Shown here: positions 7,219 to 15,184 of the stretch, in pieces
Layout of the letters: each line of letters opens with the position of its first letter
How positions within the stretch are numbered: the first letter of the stretch is position 1
Assembly (NCBI GenBank): GCA_946480525.1
Contig: CAMLLA010000016.1
Span: forward strand, 1-21,745
Length of the DNA: 21,745 nucleotides
Direction: 5' to 3'
Origin: an uncultured Asticcacaulis sp.
GTDB taxonomy: Bacteria > Pseudomonadota > Alphaproteobacteria > Caulobacterales > Caulobacteraceae
Notes under the pieces: model-generated
What the model saw: only the letters and a program-made list of their open reading frames with translations
What the model was told of the DNA's origin: nothing
Database searches by the model: none
Made by a program: the position numbers and the translations under genes

Positions 7219-8343
7219 TTACCGCTTTGCGGGTCCGGAAGAGCCACGGACGATCAGCTTTGACTGAAAGGCAATGGAGGTTTGTTCGTTCATTTCGCCG
7301 CTCATCAGCGTTTCCGTGGCCATGCGCGCCATGTCACGGATCGGCAGGCGTACGGTCGTCAGCGGCGGATAGATGCGCGTGGCGACATCGGCGTCATCGA
7401 AGCCGATGATGGTCAGGTCTTCGGGGATTTTCAGACCCAGCCCATAGGCAGCGTGATAGGCCCCGGCGGCCATCTGGTCGTTGCAGGCGATGATGGCGGT
7501 CGGCGGGCTGGCGTTTTTCAGCAGCCGCGTGGCGGCCGCGATGCCTGAGTCAAAGCTGTAGTCGCCGGGTTCGTCCAGATCGGGCGCGATCTCAAGACCG
7601 TTGCGGCGCAGGCCTTCCTCGAAGCCCGCACGGCGTTCATGCGCCGACGGATAGGCCGGGTTGCCGTTGATGAAGGCGATGCGCTTATGGCCCAGCGCCG
7701 CCAGATGATCGCCACCTTCGGCGCAGCCGGCGCGGTCGTTGGAGACGATCTGAGCGGTGTGGATCGGCGGGTCGTTTTGTTCGCCGGATCGGGCGGTGAC
7801 GCGGATGACCGGCGTGTCTAGTTCGTCGAGAAGATCCAGCAGCTTGCGGTCCTCGGCGATCGGCGGCAGCAGGATGACCCCGGCCAGGCGCTGCATTTCG
7901 ATGAACTCGCGGATATCTTCGATGAAGTTGTCGGCATGCCGGTCGCACGGGTGCACGACCAGGTCGAGGCCTGAGCCGCGAAGGCTGTCGAGCGCGCCCA
8001 TCTGCATGTTGACGACGTAGGTGGCGTTCGGGTTGTCGTAGATCAGCCCGAACAGGAAGGAGCGGCGAAAGGCCAGGCCGCGTGCCTGGGGATCGGGCCG
8101 GAAGCCGATACGGGCAATGATCTCGTTGACCTGGTCGCGTGTATCCGGCCGTACCGACGGTGAATTGTTGATGACGCGCGACACCGTCTTCTTCGACACC
8201 CGGGCCAGGCTGGCCACGTCATTGATCGTCGCCTTCTTGCGGCGCCGGATGAAGTCCTCGATAGCGTCGCCGATGTCGCGGCCGAATTCGCGGCTGGAGG
8301 CCAGGGGCTGGCTGAAGGGTTTCGGTGCGGGTGATCGGGCCAT
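7219..8343 (-). CDS. LacI-family transcriptional regulator, probable uronate regulon repressor
   Basis: A 374-residue LacI/GalR-type regulator. The helix-turn-helix lies at about 38-58 (ATINDVASLARVSKKTVSRVIN), the hinge helix at about 84-92 (PDPQARGL), and the periplasmic-binding-like effector domain from about 97 to the end (FGLIYDNPNATYVVNMQ, ACNDQMAAGAYHAA, IIGFDDADVATRIYPPLTTV). About 35 residues precede the DNA-binding domain, longer than the usual 1-5; no internal ATG offers a shorter start, and the Shine-Dalgarno is poor. It lies between uxaC and uxuB, and copies of TGACACCGGT flank it on both sides, including its own promoter, so autoregulation and repression of the uronate genes, relieved by a pathway intermediate, is the natural reading. 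Family is certain; target set and inducer are inferred. Confidence 0.93.
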   Translation of the reverse strand: MARSPAPKPFSQPLASSREFGRDIGDAIEDFIRRRKKATINDVASLARVSKKTVSRVINNSPSVRPDTRDQVNEIIARIGFRPDPQARGLAFRRSFLFGLIYDNPNATYVVNMQMGALDSLRGSGLDLVVHPCDRHADNFIEDIREFIEMQRLAGVILLPPIAEDRKLLDLLDELDTPVIRVTARSGEQNDPPIHTAQIVSNDRAGCAEGGDHLAALGHKRIAFINGNPAYPSAHERRAGFEEGLRRNGLEIAPDLDEPGDYSFDSGIAAATRLLKNASPPTAIIACNDQMAAGAYHAAYGLGLKIPEDLTIIGFDDADVATRIYPPLTTVRLPIRDMARMATETLMSGEMNEQTSIAFQSKLIVRGSSGPAKR

Positions 8344-8456
8344 ATGGGCTTTTTTGTTATATCGTCGAATCAGAACGGCGGCACTTGAACGGGTTTTGTG
8401 TCACAGGAACGGGATTTTGCCAAATCGACTAACCTGCCGGCACCTGTGCCAAAATG

Positions 8457-8470
8457 TGACACCGGTTACC
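8457..8470. promoter_or_regulatory. Operator in the lacI-uxuB divergent promoter region
   Basis: TGACACCGGTTACC is identical, on the opposite strand, to the uxaC site. It lies 113 bp upstream of the lacI start and 147 bp upstream of the uxuB start, so one site could control both. The short inverted repeat GGCAC-CT-GTGCC at 8439-8450 lies beside it. The rest of the 274-bp gap (8344-8617) is AT-rich and holds no gene. Confidence 0.78.
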
Positions 8471-8617
8471 ATAGCCTAGTATATCCCAAACTGCACCTGT
8501 TTTCACCGATAGCGGGTTTTATCAATAAAAATTGGTGCCAATGCGATTTGGTCTTGCAAGGTTTTAGAGGTCAGGCCAATAGCGTGGTTATCCACGCCGC
8601 AACCTCCGGAACCCCAC

Positions 8618-10051
8618 ATGACGCGTCTTAACCTGGCAAACCTCGATCAGTTGTCGCCGGCGGCAGCCAAGCCCGCCTATGACCCGTCGGCACTGGCCAT
8701 CGGTGTGGTCCATTTCGGTCCGGGCGCCTTTCACCGCGCCCATCAGGCGGCCTATTTCGATGCCCTGGCGGCGAGCGACCGGCGGTGGGGCATCTGCGGT
8801 GTGTCTTTGCATTCGGCCGGTGTGCGCGATGCGCTGACGCCGCAGGACGGGCTGTACACCTTGGCCATTCTCGACGCCGAAATCCGCTATCAGATCATCG
8901 GTTCGATGCGCGAAGTCCTGGTGGCGCACGACGATATCGAAGCGGTGTTCGAACGCCTGACGCGCGCCTCGGTCGAACTGGTGACCTCGACCGTCACGGA
9001 AAAGGGCTATTGCCTGGCGCCGGACTGGACGATCGATTTCGGTCATGCCGATATCGTCCATGACCTGGCCAACCCCAAGACGCCGAAGTCATTCATCGGC
9101 TATGTCACCGAAGGCTTAAGCCGCCGCAAAGCCGCGGGTGTGAAACCCTTCGTGCTGATCCCGTGCGATAACCTGCCGAAGAACGGCGAGCGTCTCAAGG
9201 CGGCGGTCGTGGCCTTCGCGGGTCGCAACGACGCGGATCTGGCGGCGTGGATCGCAGCCAATCTGCAATGCCCGTGCACCATGGTCGACTCGATCACGCC
9301 GGCGACCGACGACGCCCTGCGCGCCCGTGTCGCCGAAGCGACCGGCCTCGAAGACGCCTGGCCGATCCAGCGTGAGGCCTTTACCCAGTGGGTGATCGAG
9401 GATCACGTCCACGACGGCGGCCCGGACTGGACCAGCGTCGGCGTGACCCTGACCGACAATGTCCCGGCCTATGAACGCGCCAAGCTGCGCCTGCTGAATG
9501 GGCCGCACTCGACCCTGGCCTATGCCGGCTTGGACAAGGGCTATGAGAGTGTGTCGCAGGCGGTGGGTGATGCGGAGCTGGAACAGCTGGTCCGTGACCT
9601 GATGCTGAAGGACGTCGTGCCGCTCTTGGAAGCGCCGAAGGGCATGGACCTGCCGGCCTATTGCGAGGCGATCCTGCAGCGTTTCCGCAATCCGGCGATC
9701 AAGCACCTGCTGTCGCAGATTGCATGGGACGGTTCGCAGAAGCTGCCGATCCGGATACTGGCCACTCTGTCAGAGGCGCTGGAACGCGGCCACGACATTT
9801 CGCGTTTCTGTGTGCCATTGGCGGCGTGGATCCGCTTTGTGCGAACCAAGGCCGTCAAGGGTGAGGCGATCACCGATCCGCTGGCGTCGGAACTGCTGGC
9901 GCTGGGCGCGACGCTGACGGATGACGTGTCGGACGTGAAGACGTTTGTGGCGCTGCGTTCGGTGTTTCCGGAAGTTTTGGCGAGCAACCCGAAGGTCGTT
10001 GCCGGAATTGAGAAGGCCTACAGCGAACTGCTGGTTAGCCGGTTGGCGTAA
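8618..10051 (+). CDS. uxuB: Mannitol dehydrogenase-family uronate reductase (fructuronate reductase, UxuB-like)
   Basis: A 477-residue polyol-specific long-chain dehydrogenase. The N-terminal NAD-binding segment is GVVHFGPGAFHRAHQAAYFD (29-48), TVTEKGYC lies at 125-132, and the catalytic KxxxxNxxH signature is Lys289, Asn294 and His297 in AKLRLLNGPHS. UxuB reduces D-fructuronate to D-mannonate with NADH. The related UxaB reduces D-tagaturonate to D-altronate, and mannitol dehydrogenase has the same fold. The UxuB-type N-terminus and length together with the uronate context favour fructuronate reductase, but the substrate cannot be fixed from sequence alone. It follows uxaC in the pathway and is divergent from lacI with a shared operator. 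The Shine-Dalgarno CGGAA is weak. Confidence 0.88.
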   Translation: MTRLNLANLDQLSPAAAKPAYDPSALAIGVVHFGPGAFHRAHQAAYFDALAASDRRWGICGVSLHSAGVRDALTPQDGLYTLAILDAEIRYQIIGSMREVLVAHDDIEAVFERLTRASVELVTSTVTEKGYCLAPDWTIDFGHADIVHDLANPKTPKSFIGYVTEGLSRRKAAGVKPFVLIPCDNLPKNGERLKAAVVAFAGRNDADLAAWIAANLQCPCTMVDSITPATDDALRARVAEATGLEDAWPIQREAFTQWVIEDHVHDGGPDWTSVGVTLTDNVPAYERAKLRLLNGPHSTLAYAGLDKGYESVSQAVGDAELEQLVRDLMLKDVVPLLEAPKGMDLPAYCEAILQRFRNPAIKHLLSQIAWDGSQKLPIRILATLSEALERGHDISRFCVPLAAWIRFVRTKAVKGEAITDPLASELLALGATLTDDVSDVKTFVALRSVFPEVLASNPKVVAGIEKAYSELLVSRLA

Positions 10052-10055
10052 CTCC

Positions 10056-10207
10056 CTCCTCCCTGTCGCGCAGCGATGGGGAGGTGGCATCGAGCGTAAG
10101 CGAAGATGACGGTGGGGGGTGACTCTGGTGGAATCCCCACCACCGCATCTCATTCGCTTCGCTCAATCGTGCGGTCCCCCTCCCCATCGCTGCGCGACAG
10201 GGAGGAG
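10056..10207. repeat. 152-bp palindromic element with perfect 29-bp terminal inverted repeats
   Basis: Arms 10056-10084 and 10179-10207 are perfect 29-bp reverse complements (each carries CCCTGTCGCGCAGCGATGGG or its complement). The 94-bp interior is itself partly self-complementary (AGCGTAAGCGAA against TTCGCTTCGCT; GGTGGGG against CCCCACC), so the whole element can fold into a long branched hairpin. It fills nearly the entire gap between the convergent uxuB and esterase genes, and TTTTT follows at 10210-10214. It looks like a MITE-like or REP-like intergenic element of the sort common in Caulobacterales, and probably ends both transcripts. It has no coding capacity. Confidence 0.85.
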
Positions 10208-10212
10208 AGTTT

Positions 10213-11808
10213 TTATGTTCCCGCCTGGACGAACGGTACCTTGCTGAACAGCTTGCGCTCTTCACCGCGCGGGTCGAGCGCCAGTTCAGGCTTGAGGTTC
10301 CACACCATGGTCTCGCGCTTTTCCAGCGTATAGCCCTTCCATTCAGGCAAGGCCGGCGTCTGCGGGGAGCCCGTCCGCGCGAAGGCGATAAAGGCATCCG
10401 AGATCAAGCCTGCCATCTGGCGTGCTTCGGCGGAGTCGGTCGTGATGGCATCCGGCACGTGCGTATTGCGGAAGACCAGGGGGATTTCAATGGTGTGCGG
10501 CGCACCCAGTCGTCCGCCGTCCTTCGGCGTGGCCCAGTCGAACTGGTAAGCAAAGGCTGGCGCGCCTTGGCGGGCCCGCGCCTCGACCTCTTCGACGGCG
10601 CCACGCCATGACCGGCCGGCAGTCGTCGCGGCGAAGAAGACGTCCGACGGCGTCATGTTCGGATAGAGCTTTCGGTAGGTGTCTATCACCAGGTAAGGGT
10701 CGATATCGACGCGGTATTCCGGCGGCATCCTGGCCGGCAGGTCTTCCCAGTTGAGCGCAAAGTTCTTCGGATCACCGCCCAGGAAGGCGCGGGTCTCGTC
10801 GTGCGTATTGCCGATGATCATGGGGATATGGCGCGACTGATCGGGCGCGTCGGGCCAGAAGGGGTGGCGGAACAGGATGGTTTCATCCAGCACCGGCCCC
10901 ATATAGACGCCGCCCTTGCCCAGCACCGGATCGGTGACTTTCAGCGCCGCCACCAGCTCCTCGACAGGCAGGGTCTGGACCTTTGCCAGACCGTCGGCGT
11001 CGGGGTTCAGGCCCAGCGTTTTCAGAAACGCCGTCGCGCGCAAGGTGGCATTGCCGGGACCTGACGCCGTCACCTGCTGGCCGCTCATGGTCGCGGCGCG
11101 GTGGAACAGGCCTTTTGCCGAAGGTGTGGCCATCATGGTGGCGATCTTGGCGCCGCCGCCGGACTGACCGAAGACCATGACGCAGTTGGGATCGCCGCCG
11201 AAATTGCGGATATTGTCGCGCACCCATTCCAGCGCCAGATGCAGGTCCAGCTGCCCGCAATTGCCGGAATAGCGCAGTGGCCCCGGCGCGCCGGTCAAAG
11301 CCCGTTCTAAACGCGCCAGATAGAGATAGCCGAACACATTCAGACGGTGATTGACGGTGACGACGACAACATCGCCGGCTGTCGCCAGATTAGTGCCGTC
11401 ATAGAGGGCGTCGCCACCGGAGCCATTATTGTAGGCGCCGCCATGGATATAGAACATGACTGGCCGGGCCTTCTTCGTGTTGGCCTCCGGCGTCCAGACA
11501 TTGAGGAACAGGCAGTCCTCGCTCTTGCCCCACGGATCGGGGGTGCTGCCCTGCGGCGAGGCCGGGCCGTAGCGATCGGCTGCGTAGGGCGTTTTCCAGG
11601 GCGCAGGTTTCATCGGCGGCTGGAAGCGCGCCTTGCCGGTGTCTGCACCATAACGCAGGCCGAGAAACACCTGAACGCCGCCTTTAGTCTGGCCGGTGAC
11701 CGGTCCTGCGGTGGTCGCGACTTTTGGTGGTTTGGTCTTTGTCCATCCTGCTACCGGTGTCACGGAGGCGGCTGCGGTCAGGCCCAAAAGCGCGTCACGG
11801 CGGTTCAT
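10213..11808 (-). CDS. Secreted type-B carboxylesterase
   Basis: A 531-residue alpha/beta-hydrolase of the carboxylesterase type-B family. The oxyanion-hole HGG lies at 122-124, the nucleophile Ser216 in FGQSGGG, and the likely acid Glu339 (GNTHDETRAF) and base His438 (APHTIEIPLVF) complete the triad. EDCLFLNVWTP (98-108) is also characteristic. The N-terminus MNRRDALLGLTAAASVTPVAG has twin arginines and a hydrophobic stretch, so export by Tat is likely. ATG 11808, with AGGGA about 10 nt before it, is preferred to a start 36 bases upstream that would bury the signal. The family hydrolyses many carboxylic esters; next to pectin genes, removal of acetyl or feruloyl groups from pectic oligomers is plausible but unproven. 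An operator-like site lies inside its signal-peptide codons. It converges on uxuB. Confidence 0.92.
   Translation of the reverse strand: MNRRDALLGLTAAASVTPVAGWTKTKPPKVATTAGPVTGQTKGGVQVFLGLRYGADTGKARFQPPMKPAPWKTPYAADRYGPASPQGSTPDPWGKSEDCLFLNVWTPEANTKKARPVMFYIHGGAYNNGSGGDALYDGTNLATAGDVVVVTVNHRLNVFGYLYLARLERALTGAPGPLRYSGNCGQLDLHLALEWVRDNIRNFGGDPNCVMVFGQSGGGAKIATMMATPSAKGLFHRAATMSGQQVTASGPGNATLRATAFLKTLGLNPDADGLAKVQTLPVEELVAALKVTDPVLGKGGVYMGPVLDETILFRHPFWPDAPDQSRHIPMIIGNTHDETRAFLGGDPKNFALNWEDLPARMPPEYRVDIDPYLVIDTYRKLYPNMTPSDVFFAATTAGRSWRGAVEEVEARARQGAPAFAYQFDWATPKDGGRLGAPHTIEIPLVFRNTHVPDAITTDSAEARQMAGLISDAFIAFARTGSPQTPALPEWKGYTLEKRETMVWNLKPELALDPRGEERKLFSKVPFVQAGT
11749..11762. promoter_or_regulatory. 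Operator-like site inside the 5' end of the esterase gene
   Basis: TGCTACCGGTGTCA contains the exact 10-mer ACCGGTGTCA shared by the other sites and matches the palindrome at 12 of 14 positions. It lies 46-59 bp inside the esterase coding sequence. On a random-sequence estimate a given 10-mer should occur about 0.04 times in this window counting both strands, so chance is unlikely but possible because the bases also encode protein. Confidence 0.45.
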
Positions 11809-11909
11809 CGCATCACGTCCCTGTAATTGTGTGTTATAAGACAAGTGTGGCCGTGAAGTGAGCCCAAGTAAAGCCTTGAAGTTCCAATGATTGCGGCTAA
11901 ATTTCCAGC

Positions 11910-12932
11910 ATGAGTTCTGTTGCGCCCCTTATTGACAGCTTTGGCCGCCGCATTTCCTATGTGCGCCTGTCGGTGACGGATCGCTGCGACCTGCGCTGCA
12001 CCTATTGCATGAGCGAGCAGCAGACCTTTCTGCCACGCAAGGACCTGCTGACGTGGGAAGAGATGGAGCGCCTCAGCCGTTTTTTGATCGCGCGCGGCGT
12101 CGACAAGCTGCGTATCACCGGCGGGGAACCCCTGGTGCGCAAGGGTGTGCTCGATTTCCTGCGCCGCATCGGCGAAGAGGTCCATGCCGGGCGGCTGAAG
12201 GAGCTGACCCTGACGACCAATGGCACCCTGCTGAAAGGTGCTGTGCCAGCGCTGGTCGAGGCGGGCGTCAAACGCATCAATGTGTCGTGTGATACGCTGA
12301 AAGCCGACGCCTATCGCCGCATCACGCGTGGCGGTGATCTCGCTAAGGTGTTGGACGGCATCGAGACGGCGCAGGGCGCCGGAATCCGTATTAAATTGAA
12401 TGTCGTAGCGCTTCAACAGGACAATCGCGCCGAACTGCCGGACATCATTGCCTTTGCTCATGCGCGCAGCATCGATGTGTCATTGATCGAGACCATGCCG
12501 ATGGGGGAGGAGATCGATCGCGAGGCGCAGTTCGTGTCTCTCGCGGACGTGTTGAGCGATCTGCAAAGCTTCTGGCGCGTGACGCCGGTAACCGACACGA
12601 CGGCGGGGCCGGCGCGTTATTACCGGATCGATGAGACGGGTGGGCGGCTGGGCCTGATCACGCCGCTCAGCCATAACTTCTGCGACACCTGCAATCGCGT
12701 GCGCGTCACCTGTACCGGCCGGCTGTATATGTGTCTTGGCCAGGACGATCATGTTGATCTGCGCGCCGCATTGCGCGAAGACCCGACCGATGCCGGGCTG
12801 GAAACGGCCCTCGCCCAGGCTCTGGTGCAAAAGCCGCGCAGACATGATTTTGTCATTGCCTCGTCATCGCTTTTGGCCCAGGACACACCCGGATATCGCC
12901 CGGCGCGCACCATGTCGCTGACCGGTGGCTAA
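11910..12932 (+). CDS. moaA: GTP 3',8-cyclase MoaA (molybdenum cofactor biosynthesis)
   Basis: A 340-residue radical-SAM enzyme catalysing the first step of molybdopterin synthesis, GTP to 3',8-cyclo-GTP, which MoaC turns into cyclic pyranopterin monophosphate. The N-terminal cluster motif is Cys26, Cys30 and Cys33 (CDLRCTYC). The C-terminal cluster ligands are Cys258, Cys261 and Cys275. ITGGEP (69-74) is the SAM-binding GGE. The protein ends in the functional double glycine (SLTGG). A cysteine at 127 (NVSCDTLK) replaces the leucine usually found there, probably without effect. No clear Shine-Dalgarno is seen. It is divergent from the esterase, with 101 bp between starts, and opens the moaA-moaB-moeA operon. 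moaC, moaD and moaE are not in the window. Confidence 0.97.
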   Translation: MSSVAPLIDSFGRRISYVRLSVTDRCDLRCTYCMSEQQTFLPRKDLLTWEEMERLSRFLIARGVDKLRITGGEPLVRKGVLDFLRRIGEEVHAGRLKELTLTTNGTLLKGAVPALVEAGVKRINVSCDTLKADAYRRITRGGDLAKVLDGIETAQGAGIRIKLNVVALQQDNRAELPDIIAFAHARSIDVSLIETMPMGEEIDREAQFVSLADVLSDLQSFWRVTPVTDTTAGPARYYRIDETGGRLGLITPLSHNFCDTCNRVRVTCTGRLYMCLGQDDHVDLRAALREDPTDAGLETALAQALVQKPRRHDFVIASSSLLAQDTPGYRPARTMSLTGG

Positions 12933-12945
12933 GGGTAGGGTGACC

Positions 12946-13515
12946 ATGAGCGAAATAAACGAAAACGATCTCAAATATCTGGGGGGCGGGCGTATCGACG
13001 CTGAACGGCCGTTCCGCTCGGTCAATATCGCCGTCCTGACCGTGTCTGACACGCGCACCGAAGAGAACGACACGTCGGGCGATGTCCTGGCGGCGCGGAT
13101 CAAGCTGGCCGGCCATCACTTGGCGGCGCGCGCCATCGTCCGCGACGATATCGATGCCATCCGCACGCACGTGAAGAACTGGGTCGGCTCCGGCAATATC
13201 GACGCCATCGTCTCGACGGGTGGCACGGGCATTACCGGCCGCGATGTCACCCCCGAAGCCATCGAACCCTTGCTGAACAAGCGGATCGAAGGCTTTTCGA
13301 CCGTCTTCCACATGCTGAGCTATCAGACGGTCGGCCTGTCAACCCTGCAATCAAGGGCGCTGGCCGGGATCATCGACGGCGTCTTTATCTTCTGCCTGCC
13401 GGGCTCGAACGGCGCGGTCAAGGACGGCTGGGACAAGGTCATTCGCTGGCAGCTCGACAGCCGTCACGGCCCCTGCAATATGGTCGAGCTGATGCCCCGG
13501 CTCAAAGAAAAGTAG
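12946..13515 (+). CDS. moaB: Molybdopterin adenylyltransferase-like protein MoaB
   Basis: A 189-residue MoaB/MogA-family protein, the fold that binds molybdopterin and in MogA-type members adenylates it. VNIAVLTVSDTR begins at about residue 28, STGGTGITGRDVTPEA carries the family GGTG signature, and LPGSNGAVKDGWD is the second conserved motif. Sequence and position in a moa operon favour MoaB over MogA; in organisms lacking MogA, MoaB does the adenylation. ATG 12946 is chosen over a GTG at 12925 that would overlap moaA, because AGGGTAGGG lies just before it. The gap from the moaA stop is 13 bp and moeA follows at once. Confidence 0.94.
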   Translation: MSEINENDLKYLGGGRIDAERPFRSVNIAVLTVSDTRTEENDTSGDVLAARIKLAGHHLAARAIVRDDIDAIRTHVKNWVGSGNIDAIVSTGGTGITGRDVTPEAIEPLLNKRIEGFSTVFHMLSYQTVGLSTLQSRALAGIIDGVFIFCLPGSNGAVKDGWDKVIRWQLDSRHGPCNMVELMPRLKEK

Positions 13516-14730
13516 ATGGCCGCCCGCCGCAATGTGCCGATCGTCGAAGCGGTCGGGATCGTCCGTTCCGGCGCTGTGACACCGCAAGCCGAGACGGTGG
13601 CGCTGAATGCCGCCCTGGGTCGTGTCCTGGCGGCGGATATTGCCGCGACGCGAGACCAGCCGCCCTTTCGCAGCAGCGCCATGGACGGTTACGCGACGCG
13701 CCGGGCCAATCTGGCACGTGATACCCTTTTCGTCACAGGCGAAAGCGCCGCCGGCACGCGTTTTGACGGCGCGGTCGGCGAAGGGCAGGCGATACGGATC
13801 TTCACCGGTGCGCCGGTGCCGGACGACTGCGATACGGTCATCGTTCAGGAAAACACCGAGAAGATCGAAGGCGGTATACTCCTGCTGCCAGACGCCGCGA
13901 CGGCCAGGAGCGATAATATCCGTCCGGCTGGCGGCGACTTCCGGGCAGGGGATGTCCTGTTACCAAAGGCAAGCCGTCTCGATCCCTGGCGGCTGTCGCT
14001 GGCTGCCGCCTCAGGCCAAGGTGAAGTCGCGGTTGTAAAACGCCCACGCATCGCCATTCTGTGCACCGGTGATGAGTTGGTTCTGCCGGGGCAAATACCA
14101 GGGCGGGACCAGATATTCGAATCCGGTTCGCTCGCCTTGATGGCGTTGGCAGAACAGTGGGGTGGCCAGGCCTTTTATCTTGGTGTTGAAGGCGACGGCC
14201 AGGCCGCAATTACAGAGGCAGTGCGTAACGCTGAAACTGACCTGATCGTCACTGTCGGGGGCGCCAGCGTCGGCGACTATGATCTCGTGAAGCCGGCGCT
14301 TGGGGCGTTGGGGCTGGCTCTGGAATTCGAAACGCTCAATTTGCGGCCAGGCAAACCGACCGCCTTTGGGCAACTGGCCGATGGGCGCAGGACACTTAGC
14401 CTGCCGGGCAATCCGGCGTCGGCCTTTGTGGTCGCGCAACTGCTTCTCAAGCCATGGATCGAAGCGTCATTGGGAATGGCCGAGCAGTCGCCCTTCATAA
14501 AGGCTGTGCTGGCCGTTGGCGTTGGTCCTGCCGGGCCGCGCGAAACCTATATGCGTGCTCGTCTTGAGACGTCGGACGATGGCCGCCGGATGGTCACGCC
14601 CTTCCGCGATCAGGATTCGTCGCTGGTCAGCGTCTTTGCCCGCGCCAACGCGTTATTGCGCCTGCCGGCGAATACCGAAGCGCAAGCTGCCGGGGCGATT
14701 GTCGAGGTTATTCCGCTCCGCCGCACTTAA
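13516..14730 (+). CDS. moeA: Molybdopterin molybdotransferase MoeA
   Basis: A 404-residue MoeA, which inserts molybdate into adenylated molybdopterin, completing the cofactor. Conserved blocks appear in order: PPFRSSAMDGYA, IFTGAPVP, IRPAGGDFRAGD, ILCTGDELV, GGASVGDYD (molybdopterin-binding GGxSxGxxD), NLRPGKP, LPGNPASAFV, and the C-terminal MoeA domain IV. It starts immediately after the moaB stop (TAGATG), so translation is probably coupled; no separate strong Shine-Dalgarno is present. It ends four bases into the convergent truncated haemoglobin gene: TTAA at 14727-14730 is shared by both stop codons. Confidence 0.97.
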   Translation: MAARRNVPIVEAVGIVRSGAVTPQAETVALNAALGRVLAADIAATRDQPPFRSSAMDGYATRRANLARDTLFVTGESAAGTRFDGAVGEGQAIRIFTGAPVPDDCDTVIVQENTEKIEGGILLLPDAATARSDNIRPAGGDFRAGDVLLPKASRLDPWRLSLAAASGQGEVAVVKRPRIAILCTGDELVLPGQIPGRDQIFESGSLALMALAEQWGGQAFYLGVEGDGQAAITEAVRNAETDLIVTVGGASVGDYDLVKPALGALGLALEFETLNLRPGKPTAFGQLADGRRTLSLPGNPASAFVVAQLLLKPWIEASLGMAEQSPFIKAVLAVGVGPAGPRETYMRARLETSDDGRRMVTPFRDQDSSLVSVFARANALLRLPANTEAQAAGAIVEVIPLRRT

Positions 14731-15182
14731 TCTGCCGGTTTCTCGACGATGTCGCGGTGCTGCGGCGCCAGGGCGGCCAGAAGCTTGTTCTGGGCGGAGA
14801 ACGGCACGCCATTCTTGTCCATCGCCTTTTGCAGGTTCTCGATCAGCGCGAAGACATCCGCCTTCTGTATGCCGAGATCCTTATGCGCCGCCTTCATATC
14901 CTTGCCGGTGTAGGTACAGCCGCCACCCAGGATCACGCAAAACTGCTCGACCAGACGCGCCTTGGTCTGGTCGCGCTTTGCGGGCTCGAAGAAGGTGTTG
15001 ATGCGCGGATCGGCGTCGACATTGACGAACAGGTCGTCGACGATGCGGACCAGGCCTTCGCGGCCGCCGAACGCGGCAAACAGCTTTCCTTCCGTTGAAA
15101 TGACAGGCGCCGTGGCAGCGGTCGGATGGGCTCCGGCGGTCGTTGCAGCCAGACAGAGGGCAAGGGCAAAGCGCTTCATCAT
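14727..15182 (-). CDS. Exported group I truncated haemoglobin
   Basis: A 151-residue protein. Residues 1-18 form a signal peptide (MMKRFALALCLAATTAGA), then a 2-on-2 globin starts at LFAAFGGREGLVRIVDD. His100 in MKAAHKDLGI is the proximal haem ligand. CTYTGKDM and VDADPRINTFF are typical of the proteobacterial exported branch. The B10 position, tyrosine in oxygen-binding trHb1 proteins, appears to be Phe52. Two cysteines (82, 89) could form a disulphide in the periplasm. Its role is unknown; redox or NO chemistry, or haem carriage, are possible. It begins 2 nt after the DUF3034 stop with AGGA 8 nt before its ATG, so the two are one operon and probably work in the same compartment. It ends in a 4-bp stop overlap with moeA. 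Confidence 0.92.
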   Translation of the reverse strand: MMKRFALALCLAATTAGAHPTAATAPVISTEGKLFAAFGGREGLVRIVDDLFVNVDADPRINTFFEPAKRDQTKARLVEQFCVILGGGCTYTGKDMKAAHKDLGIQKADVFALIENLQKAMDKNGVPFSAQNKLLAALAPQHRDIVEKPAD

Positions 15183-15184
15183 GA

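Noticed and set aside
10106..10333. Plus-strand open frame across the uxuB-esterase gap
   Set aside because: It runs through the palindromic element and the end of the antisense esterase gene, with no coding character of its own.
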